This document shows, piece by piece, positions 40,206-48,422 of a stretch of DNA of 64,000 nucleotides. Within the stretch, counting starts at the first letter, position 1; every line of letters starts with the position of its first letter. Below the pieces are notes generated by a model, which was not told the DNA's origin, ran no database searches, and saw only the letters and a list, made by a program, of their open reading frames with translations. Both the position numbers and the translations under genes were made by a program. Location of the stretch: NCBI RefSeq assembly GCF_004297265.1, contig NZ_SCUT01000009.1:62001-126000 (forward strand). The letters are read 5' to 3'. Source of the DNA: Reyranella sp. Lineage in GTDB: Bacteria; Pseudomonadota; Alphaproteobacteria; Reyranellales; Reyranellaceae.

Positions 40206-41521
40206 GCCAAGGTCGACGGAATCTCCAGCCGGACCCGGAGCCCATGGGGTGCCCGGTCGTGCAGGGTCAACGTGCCGCCATGGTGCCGGGCCACCGTTGC
40301 GGCGATCGCCAGTCCGAGACCGAAACCACCGACACTGTGACGTGCATCGTCGCCACGATAGAAGGGTTCGACCACCCTCGGTTTCTCGGCGTCCGGGACG
40401 CCTGGCCCATCGTCCTCGACGTCGATGGACACACGGCCGGCCTGCGTCGTGTCGAGACGGACGGTGACGGCGGTGCCGTACTTGACGGCATTGTCCACGA
40501 GGTTGGAGATGCCGCGCTCCAGGGCAAGCGGCAGGCATTGCAGCGCATAGTGCCGGGGACCTTCGTAGACGATCGGATGGCCGGCATCCTCGAACCGGCT
40601 GCAGACCGTCTCGAGCAGCGACGGAAGATCGGCCATTTCCGGCGCTTCCGTCGTCCCGCCTTCGCGAACATAGGCGATCGCCGACGCAATCGATTCGTCC
40701 ATCAGGGCGATGTCGTCCAGCATGCGCTGACGGGTCTTCCGGTCGCCGACTTCCTCCAGCCGCAGCCGCAGGCGCGTGAGGGGCGTCCTGAGGTCGTGGC
40801 TGATGGCCATCAGCATGCGCGTGCGATCCTCGATCAGGCGCAGGATTCGTTGCTGCATGCGGTTGAAGGCTCTCGCCGCCTGCCGGAGTTCCGCGGGCCC
40901 CTCCTCCCGAAGCACCGCCTCATCGCCATCCCCGCCGAACCGGTCCACCGCCACCGCAAATCGGGACAGCGGCGAGGCGAGCCGGCGCACCGCCCACACC
41001 GTCAGGAGCATGATCGACGCGACCATAAACGTGACCAGCAGGACGATCGGCAGGCTCAGGAAGCTCGGGACGTCCCGTACCAGGCGAAAGACCACGATCT
41101 GGCCGTCGCTCAGCCTGGTCACGACCGTGCCCACCTTGCCTTCGAAGTGAATGCCGAGAACCTCCACACCGGGCGGAATCTGGCTGAAGAACCACGACCG
41201 GAATTCGCCCTCCGAGTCCACGTCGTTCGACGGCAGGCGCGGCGCTTCGTCGACCAGACTCGCCGTGAAGTCGCCGCGCTGAAAGGCTGAAATCAGCTGT
41301 GCGCGACCGGCCGCCGGCAGGGCCTCGAGACCATGCAGGACGTTGAACACACTCACGACATGCCGGGTCACCGTCGGCGACAGGAACAGTATGGACTCGG
41401 GCGCCAGCGTGACGAACAGCGAACCTATGCCGATCCAGGCCAGGAGGCTGGACAGGATGAGGACGACGATCATCTGCGTGGCCACCCGGCTCATCACGCC
41501 GAACGGCCGAGCGAACCTCAC
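40199..41521 (-). CDS. EnvZ-type sensor histidine kinase
   Basis: A 440-residue kinase with two TM helices (about 18-40 and 155-177) around a periplasmic sensor, HAMP, HisKA with phospho-acceptor His242 (Ser-His-Asp-Leu-Arg-Thr-Pro), and HATPase with N box Asn-Leu-Val-Asp-Asn-Ala and G boxes Asp-Asp-Gly-Pro-Gly and Gly-Phe-Gly-Leu-Gly-Leu. The GTG start at 41521 overlaps the response regulator stop (GTGA). Senses an envelope signal and phosphorylates the partner regulator. Confidence 0.94.
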   Translation of the reverse strand: MRFARPFGVMSRVATQMIVVLILSSLLAWIGIGSLFVTLAPESILFLSPTVTRHVVSVFNVLHGLEALPAAGRAQLISAFQRGDFTASLVDEAPRLPSNDVDSEGEFRSWFFSQIPPGVEVLGIHFEGKVGTVVTRLSDGQIVVFRLVRDVPSFLSLPIVLLVTFMVASIMLLTVWAVRRLASPLSRFAVAVDRFGGDGDEAVLREEGPAELRQAARAFNRMQQRILRLIEDRTRMLMAISHDLRTPLTRLRLRLEEVGDRKTRQRMLDDIALMDESIASAIAYVREGGTTEAPEMADLPSLLETVCSRFEDAGHPIVYEGPRHYALQCLPLALERGISNLVDNAVKYGTAVTVRLDTTQAGRVSIDVEDDGPGVPDAEKPRVVEPFYRGDDARHSVGGFGLGLAIAATVARHHGGTLTLHDRAPHGLRVRLEIPSTLAQ

Positions 41522-42237
41522 CGCGCGTCCACAGTGGGCGTGAAGACGTAGCCGCCGGAACGGACCGTCTTGATCAACGCAGGATCGCGCGGATCGTCCT
41601 CGATCTTGCGTCGAATCCGACTGACGAGAATGTCTATGCTGCGGCTCACCGCCTCGGTCCCGCGGCCCTGCGTGAGATCGAGCAGCTGATCGCGCGTCAG
41701 CGTTCGTTGGGCATGCCGGCAGAACGCGAGAAGCAGGTCGAACTCACCACTCGTCAGCATGACGCGGACACCCGCCGGACTGCGCAGCTCGCGGCCCACG
41801 GGATCGAGCTGCCACCCGGCGAACCGCATCGGTCCCACCGGCTTCTCGGCCTGGGGAAGCGCCGCCGCACGGCGCAGCACGGCGCGGACGCGGGCCAGCA
41901 GTTCGTGCGGATCGAACGGCTTGGCCACATAGTCGTCGGCGCCCATTTCCAGCCCCACGACCCGGGCGACCGGGTCGCCGGCCGCCGTCAGCATGATGAT
42001 CGGCACTGATGACGTCGCGCGAAGACGTCGGCAGATACTCAACCCGTCCTCGCCGGGCAGCATGATGTCCAGGACGACCAGGTCGATACGGGCCGTCGCG
42101 GTCGCGCGGGACATCGATGGACCGTCGGCCGTCGCCGTGACCCGGCAACCGTGCTTCGTCAGGAAGCGCGACACCATCGTGCGAATGTCGGCATCATCCT
42201 CGACGATCAGAATGTGGGGGCTGTGCATTTCGCCCAT
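41518..42237 (-). CDS. OmpR-type response regulator
   Basis: A 239-residue regulator. The receiver domain has the acidic pair Glu13/Asp14, phospho-acceptor Asp57 (Leu-Val-Val-Leu-Asp-Ile-Met), and the Lys in Val-Ala-Lys-Pro-Phe-Asp. The C-terminal winged helix ends Val-Arg-Ser-Gly-Gly-Tyr-Val-Phe. Start at 42237 or 42228 (Met-His-Ser-Pro-His-Ile-Leu). Direct repeats with 10-bp period lie in the divergent region toward the MipA gene, the standard binding pattern for this family. Confidence 0.94.
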   Translation of the reverse strand: MGEMHSPHILIVEDDADIRTMVSRFLTKHGCRVTATADGPSMSRATATARIDLVVLDIMLPGEDGLSICRRLRATSSVPIIMLTAAGDPVARVVGLEMGADDYVAKPFDPHELLARVRAVLRRAAALPQAEKPVGPMRFAGWQLDPVGRELRSPAGVRVMLTSGEFDLLLAFCRHAQRTLTRDQLLDLTQGRGTEAVSRSIDILVSRIRRKIEDDPRDPALIKTVRSGGYVFTPTVDAR

Positions 42238-42273
42238 TCTACATGCCCGTGACGGCCGATCACGGCGCCAAAT

Positions 42274-42385
42274 TTGTTTCCCATTGTTTCCGGCCCGCAC
42301 CTTTGCAGCCGCCCGGGCGCGCGACGGGTTCCGTGGCATCGACGGCGGCGTTCGATCGCCGACATATTTGTTTCCGACTGTTTCC
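42274..42385. promoter_or_regulatory. Two pairs of 10-bp-periodic direct repeats (response-regulator boxes)
   Basis: TTGTTTCC at 42274-42281 and 42284-42291; TTGTTTCC at 42368-42375 and CTGTTTCC at 42378-42385. Each pair has the 10-bp step of tandem half-sites bound head-to-tail by OmpR/PhoB-type dimers. They lie between the response regulator and the porin gene, so both autoregulation and porin control are likely. Confidence 0.6.
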
Positions 42386-42498
42386 CGCCGCCCTGCCGAT
42401 ACCTTCCGTGACAATCGAGCCGTCCGGCCGTCGCGTCGCCGCCGTGTCCCTATGCCATATCAAAGGCATCGAACCTCAACGCGGGAGCCGCACGCTTC

Positions 42499-43323
42499 AT
42501 GACCCTCCAAGCAAGACTCGTGTCGACACTCGGCATCCCGGCAGGCTTCCTCGCGGCCCTCCTCGCCGTCGCGCCGGCCGCCGGCCAGCCCCTGAACGAT
42601 CCGTTCGCCTCGGGACGGACCGGCAGGGACTGGCAGGTAACCCTGGGTGCCGGCGGGGCACTCCGGCCCTCCTACGAAGGCAGCGACACCTATGCCGTGA
42701 TGCCCCTGCCCTACCTGAACGTCATCTGGCGCGACATGATCGCGCTCGATCCTTTCGGCCTCAGTGCCTACTGGCGCCTCGACGGGCTGCAGATCGGCGG
42801 CGGCCTCACCTACAACTTCGGTCGCAACCAGAGCGGCGGGCTGTTCCAACCGGGCAACTGGCGCCTCAACGGCCTGGGAGACATTCCCGCGGCCCTCGGC
42901 GTCCGCGGCTTCGTGAACTACAAGCTCGGTCCGGTCCTGCTCGGCGCGACGCTGACAAAATTCGTCACCGAAGGGAACAGCGGGCTGCTGATCGACAGCA
43001 GCCTCGGCGTACCCTGGCGCATCGACGACCGGTTCATGGTCATGGGCCGGCTTTTCGCGACGTGGGCCGACTCCACCTACATGCAGACGTATTTCGGCAT
43101 CAACGCCACGCAGTCGATCAACTCCGGCTACGCGCCCTACAGCGCCGGGGCCGGGATCAAGAACTTCGGGTTCGAAGTCAGGGCGAACTACGCTCTCGCC
43201 TCCAACTGGATGCTCTCGACCAGCGCCCGGCTGTCCCAGCTCGGGGGCAGCGCGGTCGCCAGCCCGATCTCCGTCTCCGACACCGCCGTCACGCTGATCA
43301 CGACCGTCGGCTACCGCTTCTGA
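42499..43323 (+). CDS. MipA/OmpV-family outer-membrane protein
   Basis: A 274-residue beta-barrel protein with a signal peptide (about 29 residues) and the MipA pattern: Leu-Gly-Ala-Gly-Gly-Ala-Leu-Arg-Pro-Ser-Tyr-Glu-Gly-Ser-Asp (about 49-63), repeated Gly-Gly-Gly-Leu-Thr-Tyr, terminal Tyr-Arg-Phe. In this family members scaffold murein enzymes or act as porins. Probably controlled by the divergent two-component system. Confidence 0.88.
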   Translation: MTLQARLVSTLGIPAGFLAALLAVAPAAGQPLNDPFASGRTGRDWQVTLGAGGALRPSYEGSDTYAVMPLPYLNVIWRDMIALDPFGLSAYWRLDGLQIGGGLTYNFGRNQSGGLFQPGNWRLNGLGDIPAALGVRGFVNYKLGPVLLGATLTKFVTEGNSGLLIDSSLGVPWRIDDRFMVMGRLFATWADSTYMQTYFGINATQSINSGYAPYSAGAGIKNFGFEVRANYALASNWMLSTSARLSQLGGSAVASPISVSDTAVTLITTVGYRF

Positions 43324-43328
43324 AACGG

Positions 43329-44207
43329 ATGTTCTCCGAAGTTCGCCGAGCCATCCTGCCGCTGGCGCGGCGCCGCATCCGGGGCCGGGACGATCTGGAG
43401 CGCGCCAGCCTCCTGATCGACTCCCTGGGGCGTCACTGGCAAGACCCGCTTCCGCTCGAACTGCTGATCGTCACGCCCCGGCGCGACGTCGCGCCGGTTC
43501 GTGCAAGCATCCCGCACGCGAAGACCGTGGCCGTCACGGTCCGCCCCGAGAGCGACTTCTTCGCGCCCTTCAGCCCCTTCTACCTGATGCCGGGCTGGTT
43601 CCGGCAGCAGATCGTCAAGCTCTACGTTCCGGCGCGCCTCGGCTTCGGCGGCTATCTGACCCTGGATTCGGACATCGTCTGCGTCGGGGATTTCGATCGC
43701 AGGACGTTCGTCCGCGAGGGTCGCGCGGTGTCGCGCTGGGAACCCAAGAGCGGTCAGGCGTGGTGGCGCAACGTCGCGGGGTCGATCGGCGTGCCCTACG
43801 ATCGCCAGGGCCACGGCCTGTCGGTCACGCCCAACATCCTGCACAGCGACCTCGCCTTCCAGGCTCTCGCGCATATGGCCAACGGCGCGATCGACGCCAC
43901 CGCGCAACTCTGGCTCCGGCTTGCCCGCAGGATCGGGACCGTTCCGTGGACGGAGTATTCGCTCTACACCAGCGTCGCGGAGCTGAAGGGCAATCTGCTC
44001 GCCTACCACCAGCATTGGGATTCCTGCTACGGCGGCGACGTGCATCTCTGCTCGGAACGGTCGTGTGTCTGGGAGGCGGACGACTTCGTGCGCCTGGCCG
44101 GACTGCCTCAGGGCAGCGATCCGGGCGGCACGTTCATCGTCGTTCAGAGCCATGCACACATTCCCGTCGAGCGGGTGCGCAGCTACAGCCGGCGCTTCAC
44201 GGGTTGA
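43329..44207 (+). CDS. DUF6492-like glycosyltransferase-fold protein
   Basis: A 292-residue protein with a glycosyltransferase-A-like pattern: Tyr-Leu-Thr-Leu-Asp-Ser-Asp-Ile-Val-Cys (about 113-122) contains the Asp-x-Asp metal motif, followed by Arg-Trp-Glu-Pro-Lys and later Trp-Thr-Glu-Tyr-Ser-Leu-Tyr. It begins six bases after the MipA stop, so both are likely transcribed together. DUF6492 proteins occur in capsule and surface polysaccharide clusters; acceptor unknown. Its 3' end overlaps the convergent devA by 11 bases. Confidence 0.7.
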   Translation: MFSEVRRAILPLARRRIRGRDDLERASLLIDSLGRHWQDPLPLELLIVTPRRDVAPVRASIPHAKTVAVTVRPESDFFAPFSPFYLMPGWFRQQIVKLYVPARLGFGGYLTLDSDIVCVGDFDRRTFVREGRAVSRWEPKSGQAWWRNVAGSIGVPYDRQGHGLSVTPNILHSDLAFQALAHMANGAIDATAQLWLRLARRIGTVPWTEYSLYTSVAELKGNLLAYHQHWDSCYGGDVHLCSERSCVWEADDFVRLAGLPQGSDPGGTFIVVQSHAHIPVERVRSYSRRFTG

Positions 44208-44913
44208 CCGGCGCCGCCGCGGCCGCGCCCGGCCGGGCGGCGACGATCCGGCCATCCTCCATTTCGAGGAGCCTGTCCGCGAAATCCAGCACGCGGTTGT
44301 CGTGGGTCACCATCAGCACGGTCATGCCGCGCTCGCGGGCGACACGGCGCAGGAGCGCGACGACGTCGTGGCCCGTCTGCCTATCCAGCGCAGCCGTGGG
44401 TTCGTCGGCGAGGATGAGCGGCGGCTCGGCCACCAGCGCGCGCGCAATGGCCACGCGCTGGCGCTGGCCACCGGACAGCTGATGCTGGAACTTGTTCGCA
44501 TGATCGGCGAGGCCGACCACCGCCAGCATGCGCTCGCTGCGCTCGTCGGCATCGGGCGGCAGCCCGCGGCCCTGCGCCTCGAGCCCCATCCGCACGTTCT
44601 CGCGCGCCGTCAGGGAACGGTGCAGATTGTGCGCCTGAAAGATGAAGCCGCATTGCCGCCGGTTGGCGATCAGCCGCGCCTCGTTCGCGCCGGCGAGTTC
44701 CCTGCCCGCCACCCGGACCGAGCCCTGCTGCACCGACCGCAACCCGCCGACCAGGGTGAGGATGGTGGTCTTGCCGCAGCCCGACGGTCCCATCAGGAAG
44801 ACGACCTCGCCGCGCGGGATGACCAGATCCAGTTCGAACAGGACCTGCCGCCGCGTCTCGCCGGCGCCGTACCAATGGGACAGGCGCGAAAGCTCCACCG
44901 CCGGCTCCTGCAT
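44197..44913 (-). CDS. devA: DevA-type ABC exporter ATPase
   Basis: A 238-residue ATPase of the MacB/LolD/DevA group. Walker A Gly-Pro-Ser-Gly-Cys-Gly-Lys-Thr-Thr (about 42-50), signature Leu-Ser-Gly-Gly-Gln-Arg-Gln-Arg, Walker B Leu-Ile-Leu-Ala-Asp-Glu-Pro. Its ATG shares one base with the devC stop (TGATG). In cyanobacteria DevBCA exports glycolipids with TolC; here the operon starts with mlaA. Confidence 0.9.
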   Translation of the reverse strand: MQEPAVELSRLSHWYGAGETRRQVLFELDLVIPRGEVVFLMGPSGCGKTTILTLVGGLRSVQQGSVRVAGRELAGANEARLIANRRQCGFIFQAHNLHRSLTARENVRMGLEAQGRGLPPDADERSERMLAVVGLADHANKFQHQLSGGQRQRVAIARALVAEPPLILADEPTAALDRQTGHDVVALLRRVARERGMTVLMVTHDNRVLDFADRLLEMEDGRIVAARPGAAAAAPVNP

Positions 44914-46100
44914 CAGAACACGTCCGCGGGGTCGGCCTTCCGCACGCGCCGCATGGCGAGGGCGCCCGAGAGGGCGCACATGGTCACGGCGAGCCCGAAC
45001 ACCAGCACCAGTCGCTCGACCGTCATCGCGATCGGCATGGTGAGGGCGGACCGCACGACGGCGTAGAGTCCCAGCGACACCAGCAGCCCCGGCACGAAGC
45101 CGGCGACCGACAGGATCAGCGACTGTTCGAACACCACGCCGAGCAAGGCCCGGTTGCTGAAGCCCATCGCCTTGAAGGTCGCGTATTCGGCCAGATGGTC
45201 GTGCACGTCGGCGGACAGGATCTCCAGCACGATCACGACCCCCACGATCATGCCGATGATCGTGCCGAACGTGAAAACGAACGAGATCGCCGAGTCGCGC
45301 CGCATCCGGCCCTTGGAGTGCTCGATGAAGTCTTCCATGGTCATGACCATGGTGTCGTCATAGGTGCCGAAGCGCGCCCGGATGGCCGCCGCGACCCCTG
45401 CGGCGTCGTGGTCCGGCGCCACGTTCACCAGCCCCACGCTCGGCGCCGAGGGAACCCTGTTCAGGGCGAACTCGAAGAAGGTCTGGTCCGATACGATCAG
45501 CACGCCCTCGCTGCCGAACGACGAACCGATCTGCATGGTGCCGACCAGCGTCACCGTGCGTCCGCCCAGCTCGGTCTGCGGCCGCTCGCCCCGCTCGATG
45601 GCCTGGCGGAATGGAATGAAGTTGCCGCGCGTCTTGCGGTCGAACAGGGCCGTTCCCGTCTCGACGAGCAGAGGCAGTTGGGCCGCGATCTCGGGATCGC
45701 GGAACGCCGCGAAATCGGGCCGGACGCCGATCATCAGCATCTGGGCGCGCTCGCCGCGATTGGTTTCCGACTGCTTGATCCAGTCGCGCGGAGTGACATA
45801 CAGCGCCTCGGCATCGGCGACGCCCGGCACGCCCACCGCCTGCAGGAGCCGGCTGCGCGGGAAGGTGCCGGGACTTGCGAAGTCGCGCGACGTCGACGAC
45901 ACCAGCACGATGTCGGCATTGAGCTGGCGATGGATCATGACGGCCGACTCGAACAGCATGTTCATGAAACCGAGCTGCATGAAGATCAGCAGCACGGCGA
46001 AGGCGACCCCCGCCGTGGCGATCGCCATCCGGCCCTTCGAATGGACGAGCTGCTTCCAGCCGAGCGGCGTGCGGCGGCGGACCAGATCCCTAATCTGCAC
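44913..46100 (-). CDS. devC: DevC-type FtsX-like permease
   Basis: A 395-residue permease with an N-terminal TM (about 25-47), a large periplasmic domain to about 270, then three C-terminal TMs with the FtsX pattern (Phe-Lys-Ala-Met-Gly-Phe-Ser-Asn, near 320). The DevC signature Pro-Leu-Gly-Trp-Lys-Gln-Leu-Val-His at 12-20 is present. Such transporters couple ATP use to mechanical work in the periplasm rather than a membrane channel. It overlaps devB by 11 bases. Confidence 0.92.
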   Translation of the reverse strand: MQIRDLVRRRTPLGWKQLVHSKGRMAIATAGVAFAVLLIFMQLGFMNMLFESAVMIHRQLNADIVLVSSTSRDFASPGTFPRSRLLQAVGVPGVADAEALYVTPRDWIKQSETNRGERAQMLMIGVRPDFAAFRDPEIAAQLPLLVETGTALFDRKTRGNFIPFRQAIERGERPQTELGGRTVTLVGTMQIGSSFGSEGVLIVSDQTFFEFALNRVPSAPSVGLVNVAPDHDAAGVAAAIRARFGTYDDTMVMTMEDFIEHSKGRMRRDSAISFVFTFGTIIGMIVGVVIVLEILSADVHDHLAEYATFKAMGFSNRALLGVVFEQSLILSVAGFVPGLLVSLGLYAVVRSALTMPIAMTVERLVLVFGLAVTMCALSGALAMRRVRKADPADVF

Positions 46101-47214
46101 GCGAGAGCCGCGACAAGTTCGGGCCGGTGGCCGTTGCGACGCGCCGGATCGACACGCGGACCTGCAGGTTGGTGAGCGCCGAGACGCGGGCCGACGAGGC
46201 GGAGTCGAGCTTCAGGTACACTTCCACCACCCTCGAATCGAGCACCGCCGCGGGATCTTCGCGGATGACGCTCTGGGTTCCGACGACCATGCCGATCCGC
46301 TCGACGGTCGCGTCCAGCGGTGTCGCGAGCGACCTCGACGTGACGGTCGCGGGCTGGCCGACGGCAACGGCGGCGATGTCGGCTTCGAAGACCTCGGCGC
46401 GCACCACCATTGTCGAAACGTCGCCCAGCTCGGCAAACCCGTCGGTGCCCAGCTGCTGTCCCAGCCGCGCGTGGAGCCGCAGGATGGTGCCGTCCACCGG
46501 GGCCCGGAAGCGCGACAGGGCATAATCGGTGAGGGCCCTTTCGGCGGCTGCCTCGACGGCCTGCAGTTCTGCCCGCACGACCGCCTCCTCCAGACGTTTG
46601 CCGTTCGCGTCTCGCTGCTGGATGCGCTCGAGCGCCAGCGTCGAGGCGTTGAGCTTTCGGTTCGCCGACAGCAGCGCCAGCCGCTTGTCGATCAGCGCCG
46701 GGTCGCTGTAGAGCCCCGCCTTGGCGAGTTGGCGCGTTCGTTCGAGGTCCCACTGGGCGCGATCGCGTTCGGCCACCTGCTGCTCGACGGCGGCGCCGAG
46801 GCTCTTTTCGCTATTGTCGAACTCGGCGAGCTTCTGCGCGAGCTGCGCCCTCTTCGTTGCCACGTTCGCCCGGGCCTGGGCCAGCGCTGCCGCCAGCCGC
46901 GGCTCCGTATCGAGAACGCCCAGGACCTGATCCCGTGTCACGCGCTCGCCTTCGGCGACGAATATCCTGGCAATGCGGCCGGCGTCGTTGCCCAGCGGTC
47001 CGTCCAGCCTGAGCAGCCGGCTGGCCGGCTCGATCCGGCCCAGCGCCACGATGGCGGTACCGGCGCTCTCGCCGGCGGGACGCGCCGAGAACCTGCTCGC
47101 CGCGGCCGCTGCCGGCGCCGCCGGCGCATGCACGGGCCATGACAACAGGACGAGGGCCGCCGCGAGCAGGGCAGCCGCTGCCGCCATGAGCAGATGCTTT
47201 GGCGATATCTTCAT
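46090..47214 (-). CDS. devB: DevB-type membrane-fusion (HlyD-like) protein
   Basis: A 374-residue adaptor with one N-terminal TM (about 9-30), a lipoyl half (Ala-Leu-Gly-Arg-Ile-Glu-Pro-Ala-Ser-Arg, the DevB signature), a long coiled-coil with Gln/Ala/Arg repeats (about 105-230), the second lipoyl half (Phe-Arg-Ala-Pro-Val-Asp-Gly-Thr-Ile-Leu) and a beta domain. It connects DevC to an outer-membrane partner. ATG 47226 would add four residues. Confidence 0.92.
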   Translation of the reverse strand: MKISPKHLLMAAAAALLAAALVLLSWPVHAPAAPAAAAASRFSARPAGESAGTAIVALGRIEPASRLLRLDGPLGNDAGRIARIFVAEGERVTRDQVLGVLDTEPRLAAALAQARANVATKRAQLAQKLAEFDNSEKSLGAAVEQQVAERDRAQWDLERTRQLAKAGLYSDPALIDKRLALLSANRKLNASTLALERIQQRDANGKRLEEAVVRAELQAVEAAAERALTDYALSRFRAPVDGTILRLHARLGQQLGTDGFAELGDVSTMVVRAEVFEADIAAVAVGQPATVTSRSLATPLDATVERIGMVVGTQSVIREDPAAVLDSRVVEVYLKLDSASSARVSALTNLQVRVSIRRVATATGPNLSRLSRAD

Positions 47215-47272
47215 GGAAGGCTCCACGGACGCATGGTGACGATGAGGACTGCGCCATTGCCGGCGGCAACGC

Positions 47273-48073
47273 TCAGTCCGTTGCCGGACCGGCGCCTGGA
47301 GCGGTCTGGCGGCTCATCCCGGCGTCGCCGACCTCACCGGCCCTTCCCTCGGCGACCAGCGCCGCGCGACGCTGGGCGGCAGCGGCCCGCACGGTCGCGT
47401 AATAGTCGAGCGATTCGCGTTCCAGGGAACTGGTGACGCCCAGGGCACGCGCGCGACCGTCGACGATGCCAGCTGCCTTGCTGGCGGTGTCGACCGTCGC
47501 GATCGTGCCCCCCGGAATCAGCCCCACCGGGTTCGCCACGAAGTCCACGACCTTGCCGACGCTGTCGCGCACGTTCGAGGGACCGAGCAACGGCAACTGG
47601 ACGCTCGGCCCGGGGCCCACGCCCCATACGCCCAGCGTCTGGCCGAAATCGGCCTGGTGTCCGGGCCGGTCCCAGTCCGTGGCGACATCGAACAGGCCCG
47701 CGCCTCCGACCGTCGTGTTGATCACGAAGCGCTGGACGGTATTCCAGCCCCGGCTGAAATTGCCCTGCAGAGCGTCGTTCAGCGCCACGGCCGGCTGGCC
47801 GAGATTGCTGGTGAAGTTGTGGACGCTCCTCTGCACTCGACCTGGAACGTGCTCCTGATAGGCCCGGGCGACCGGTTGCAGGGCATTGTCGTCGACGAAC
47901 TTGTTGCCCTTGAAGATCACGCGGTTCGTCGGCTCGGCCGGATCGTTGTTCCGTTCATGCTCCGCGCGCGCCTCGGCTTCCGCTGGCGCATGGGCGCATC
48001 CGGCCACGGCGACGATCCAACCTGCACAGATCACGGCAGGCATCAGGTGTCTCAGGACGATGGCGACAGGCAT
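47273..48073 (-). CDS. mlaA: MlaA/VacJ outer-membrane lipoprotein
   Basis: A 266-residue lipoprotein with lipobox Ala-Val-Ala-Gly-Cys at about 26. Family signatures: Asp-Pro-Ala-Glu-Pro-Thr-Asn-Arg (about 44-51), Asn-Thr-Thr-Val-Gly-Gly-Ala-Gly-Leu-Phe-Asp-Val-Ala, Asp-Phe-Gly-Gln-Thr-Leu-Gly, Gly-Pro-Ser-Val-Gln-Leu-Pro and the Asp after Asn-Val-Arg. It removes phospholipids from the outer leaflet of the outer membrane. Its usual partner is MlaFEDB; here devBCA follows 47 bases later in the same direction. Confidence 0.95.
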   Translation of the reverse strand: MPVAIVLRHLMPAVICAGWIVAVAGCAHAPAEAEARAEHERNNDPAEPTNRVIFKGNKFVDDNALQPVARAYQEHVPGRVQRSVHNFTSNLGQPAVALNDALQGNFSRGWNTVQRFVINTTVGGAGLFDVATDWDRPGHQADFGQTLGVWGVGPGPSVQLPLLGPSNVRDSVGKVVDFVANPVGLIPGGTIATVDTASKAAGIVDGRARALGVTSSLERESLDYYATVRAAAAQRRAALVAEGRAGEVGDAGMSRQTAPGAGPATD

Positions 48074-48074
48074 T

Positions 48075-48242
48075 TCAATCTCCTATTCCTGGTTGGGGCA
48101 CGACGGGTAATCTGCTCGAGGTCCGCAGGCACTGGGCGCTGCCGCAGGCGAGCTCGCTGCGAGGGCGCGCCACGACGAAGGCTGCCGCCATCAAAGCCAC
48201 GGCCGCCGCCAGGAGCGGAAGGACCTTCAACGGTGGTTTCAT
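48075..48242 (-). CDS. Small exported peptide gene ahead of mlaA
   Basis: A 55-residue frame (ATG 48242) with a positively charged start and one hydrophobic segment (about 6-24), then a Cys pair (Leu-Ala-Cys-Gly-Ser-Ala-Gln-Cys). Its stop is one base before the mlaA ATG, so ribosome handover to mlaA is possible. No homology recognised. It may be a small anchored factor of the transporter or just a leader. Confidence 0.4.
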   Translation of the reverse strand: MKPPLKVLPLLAAAVALMAAAFVVARPRSELACGSAQCLRTSSRLPVVPQPGIGD

Positions 48243-48422
48243 GGGCAGACGGCGCGATGCAGCGAACGATGTTCTGGAACCGGACATGTCACCGCTATAG
48301 CGAGTCCGCGGAGCCTGGACGGATTCGAGTTGTTTCGTGCCGTGTCTGGCGGCGGCTTGGTTACAAGCCGTTACAAATATGCCGGCGCCGCCGAAGCAGA
48401 CGCGTCCCTTACGCCCTCAGCC

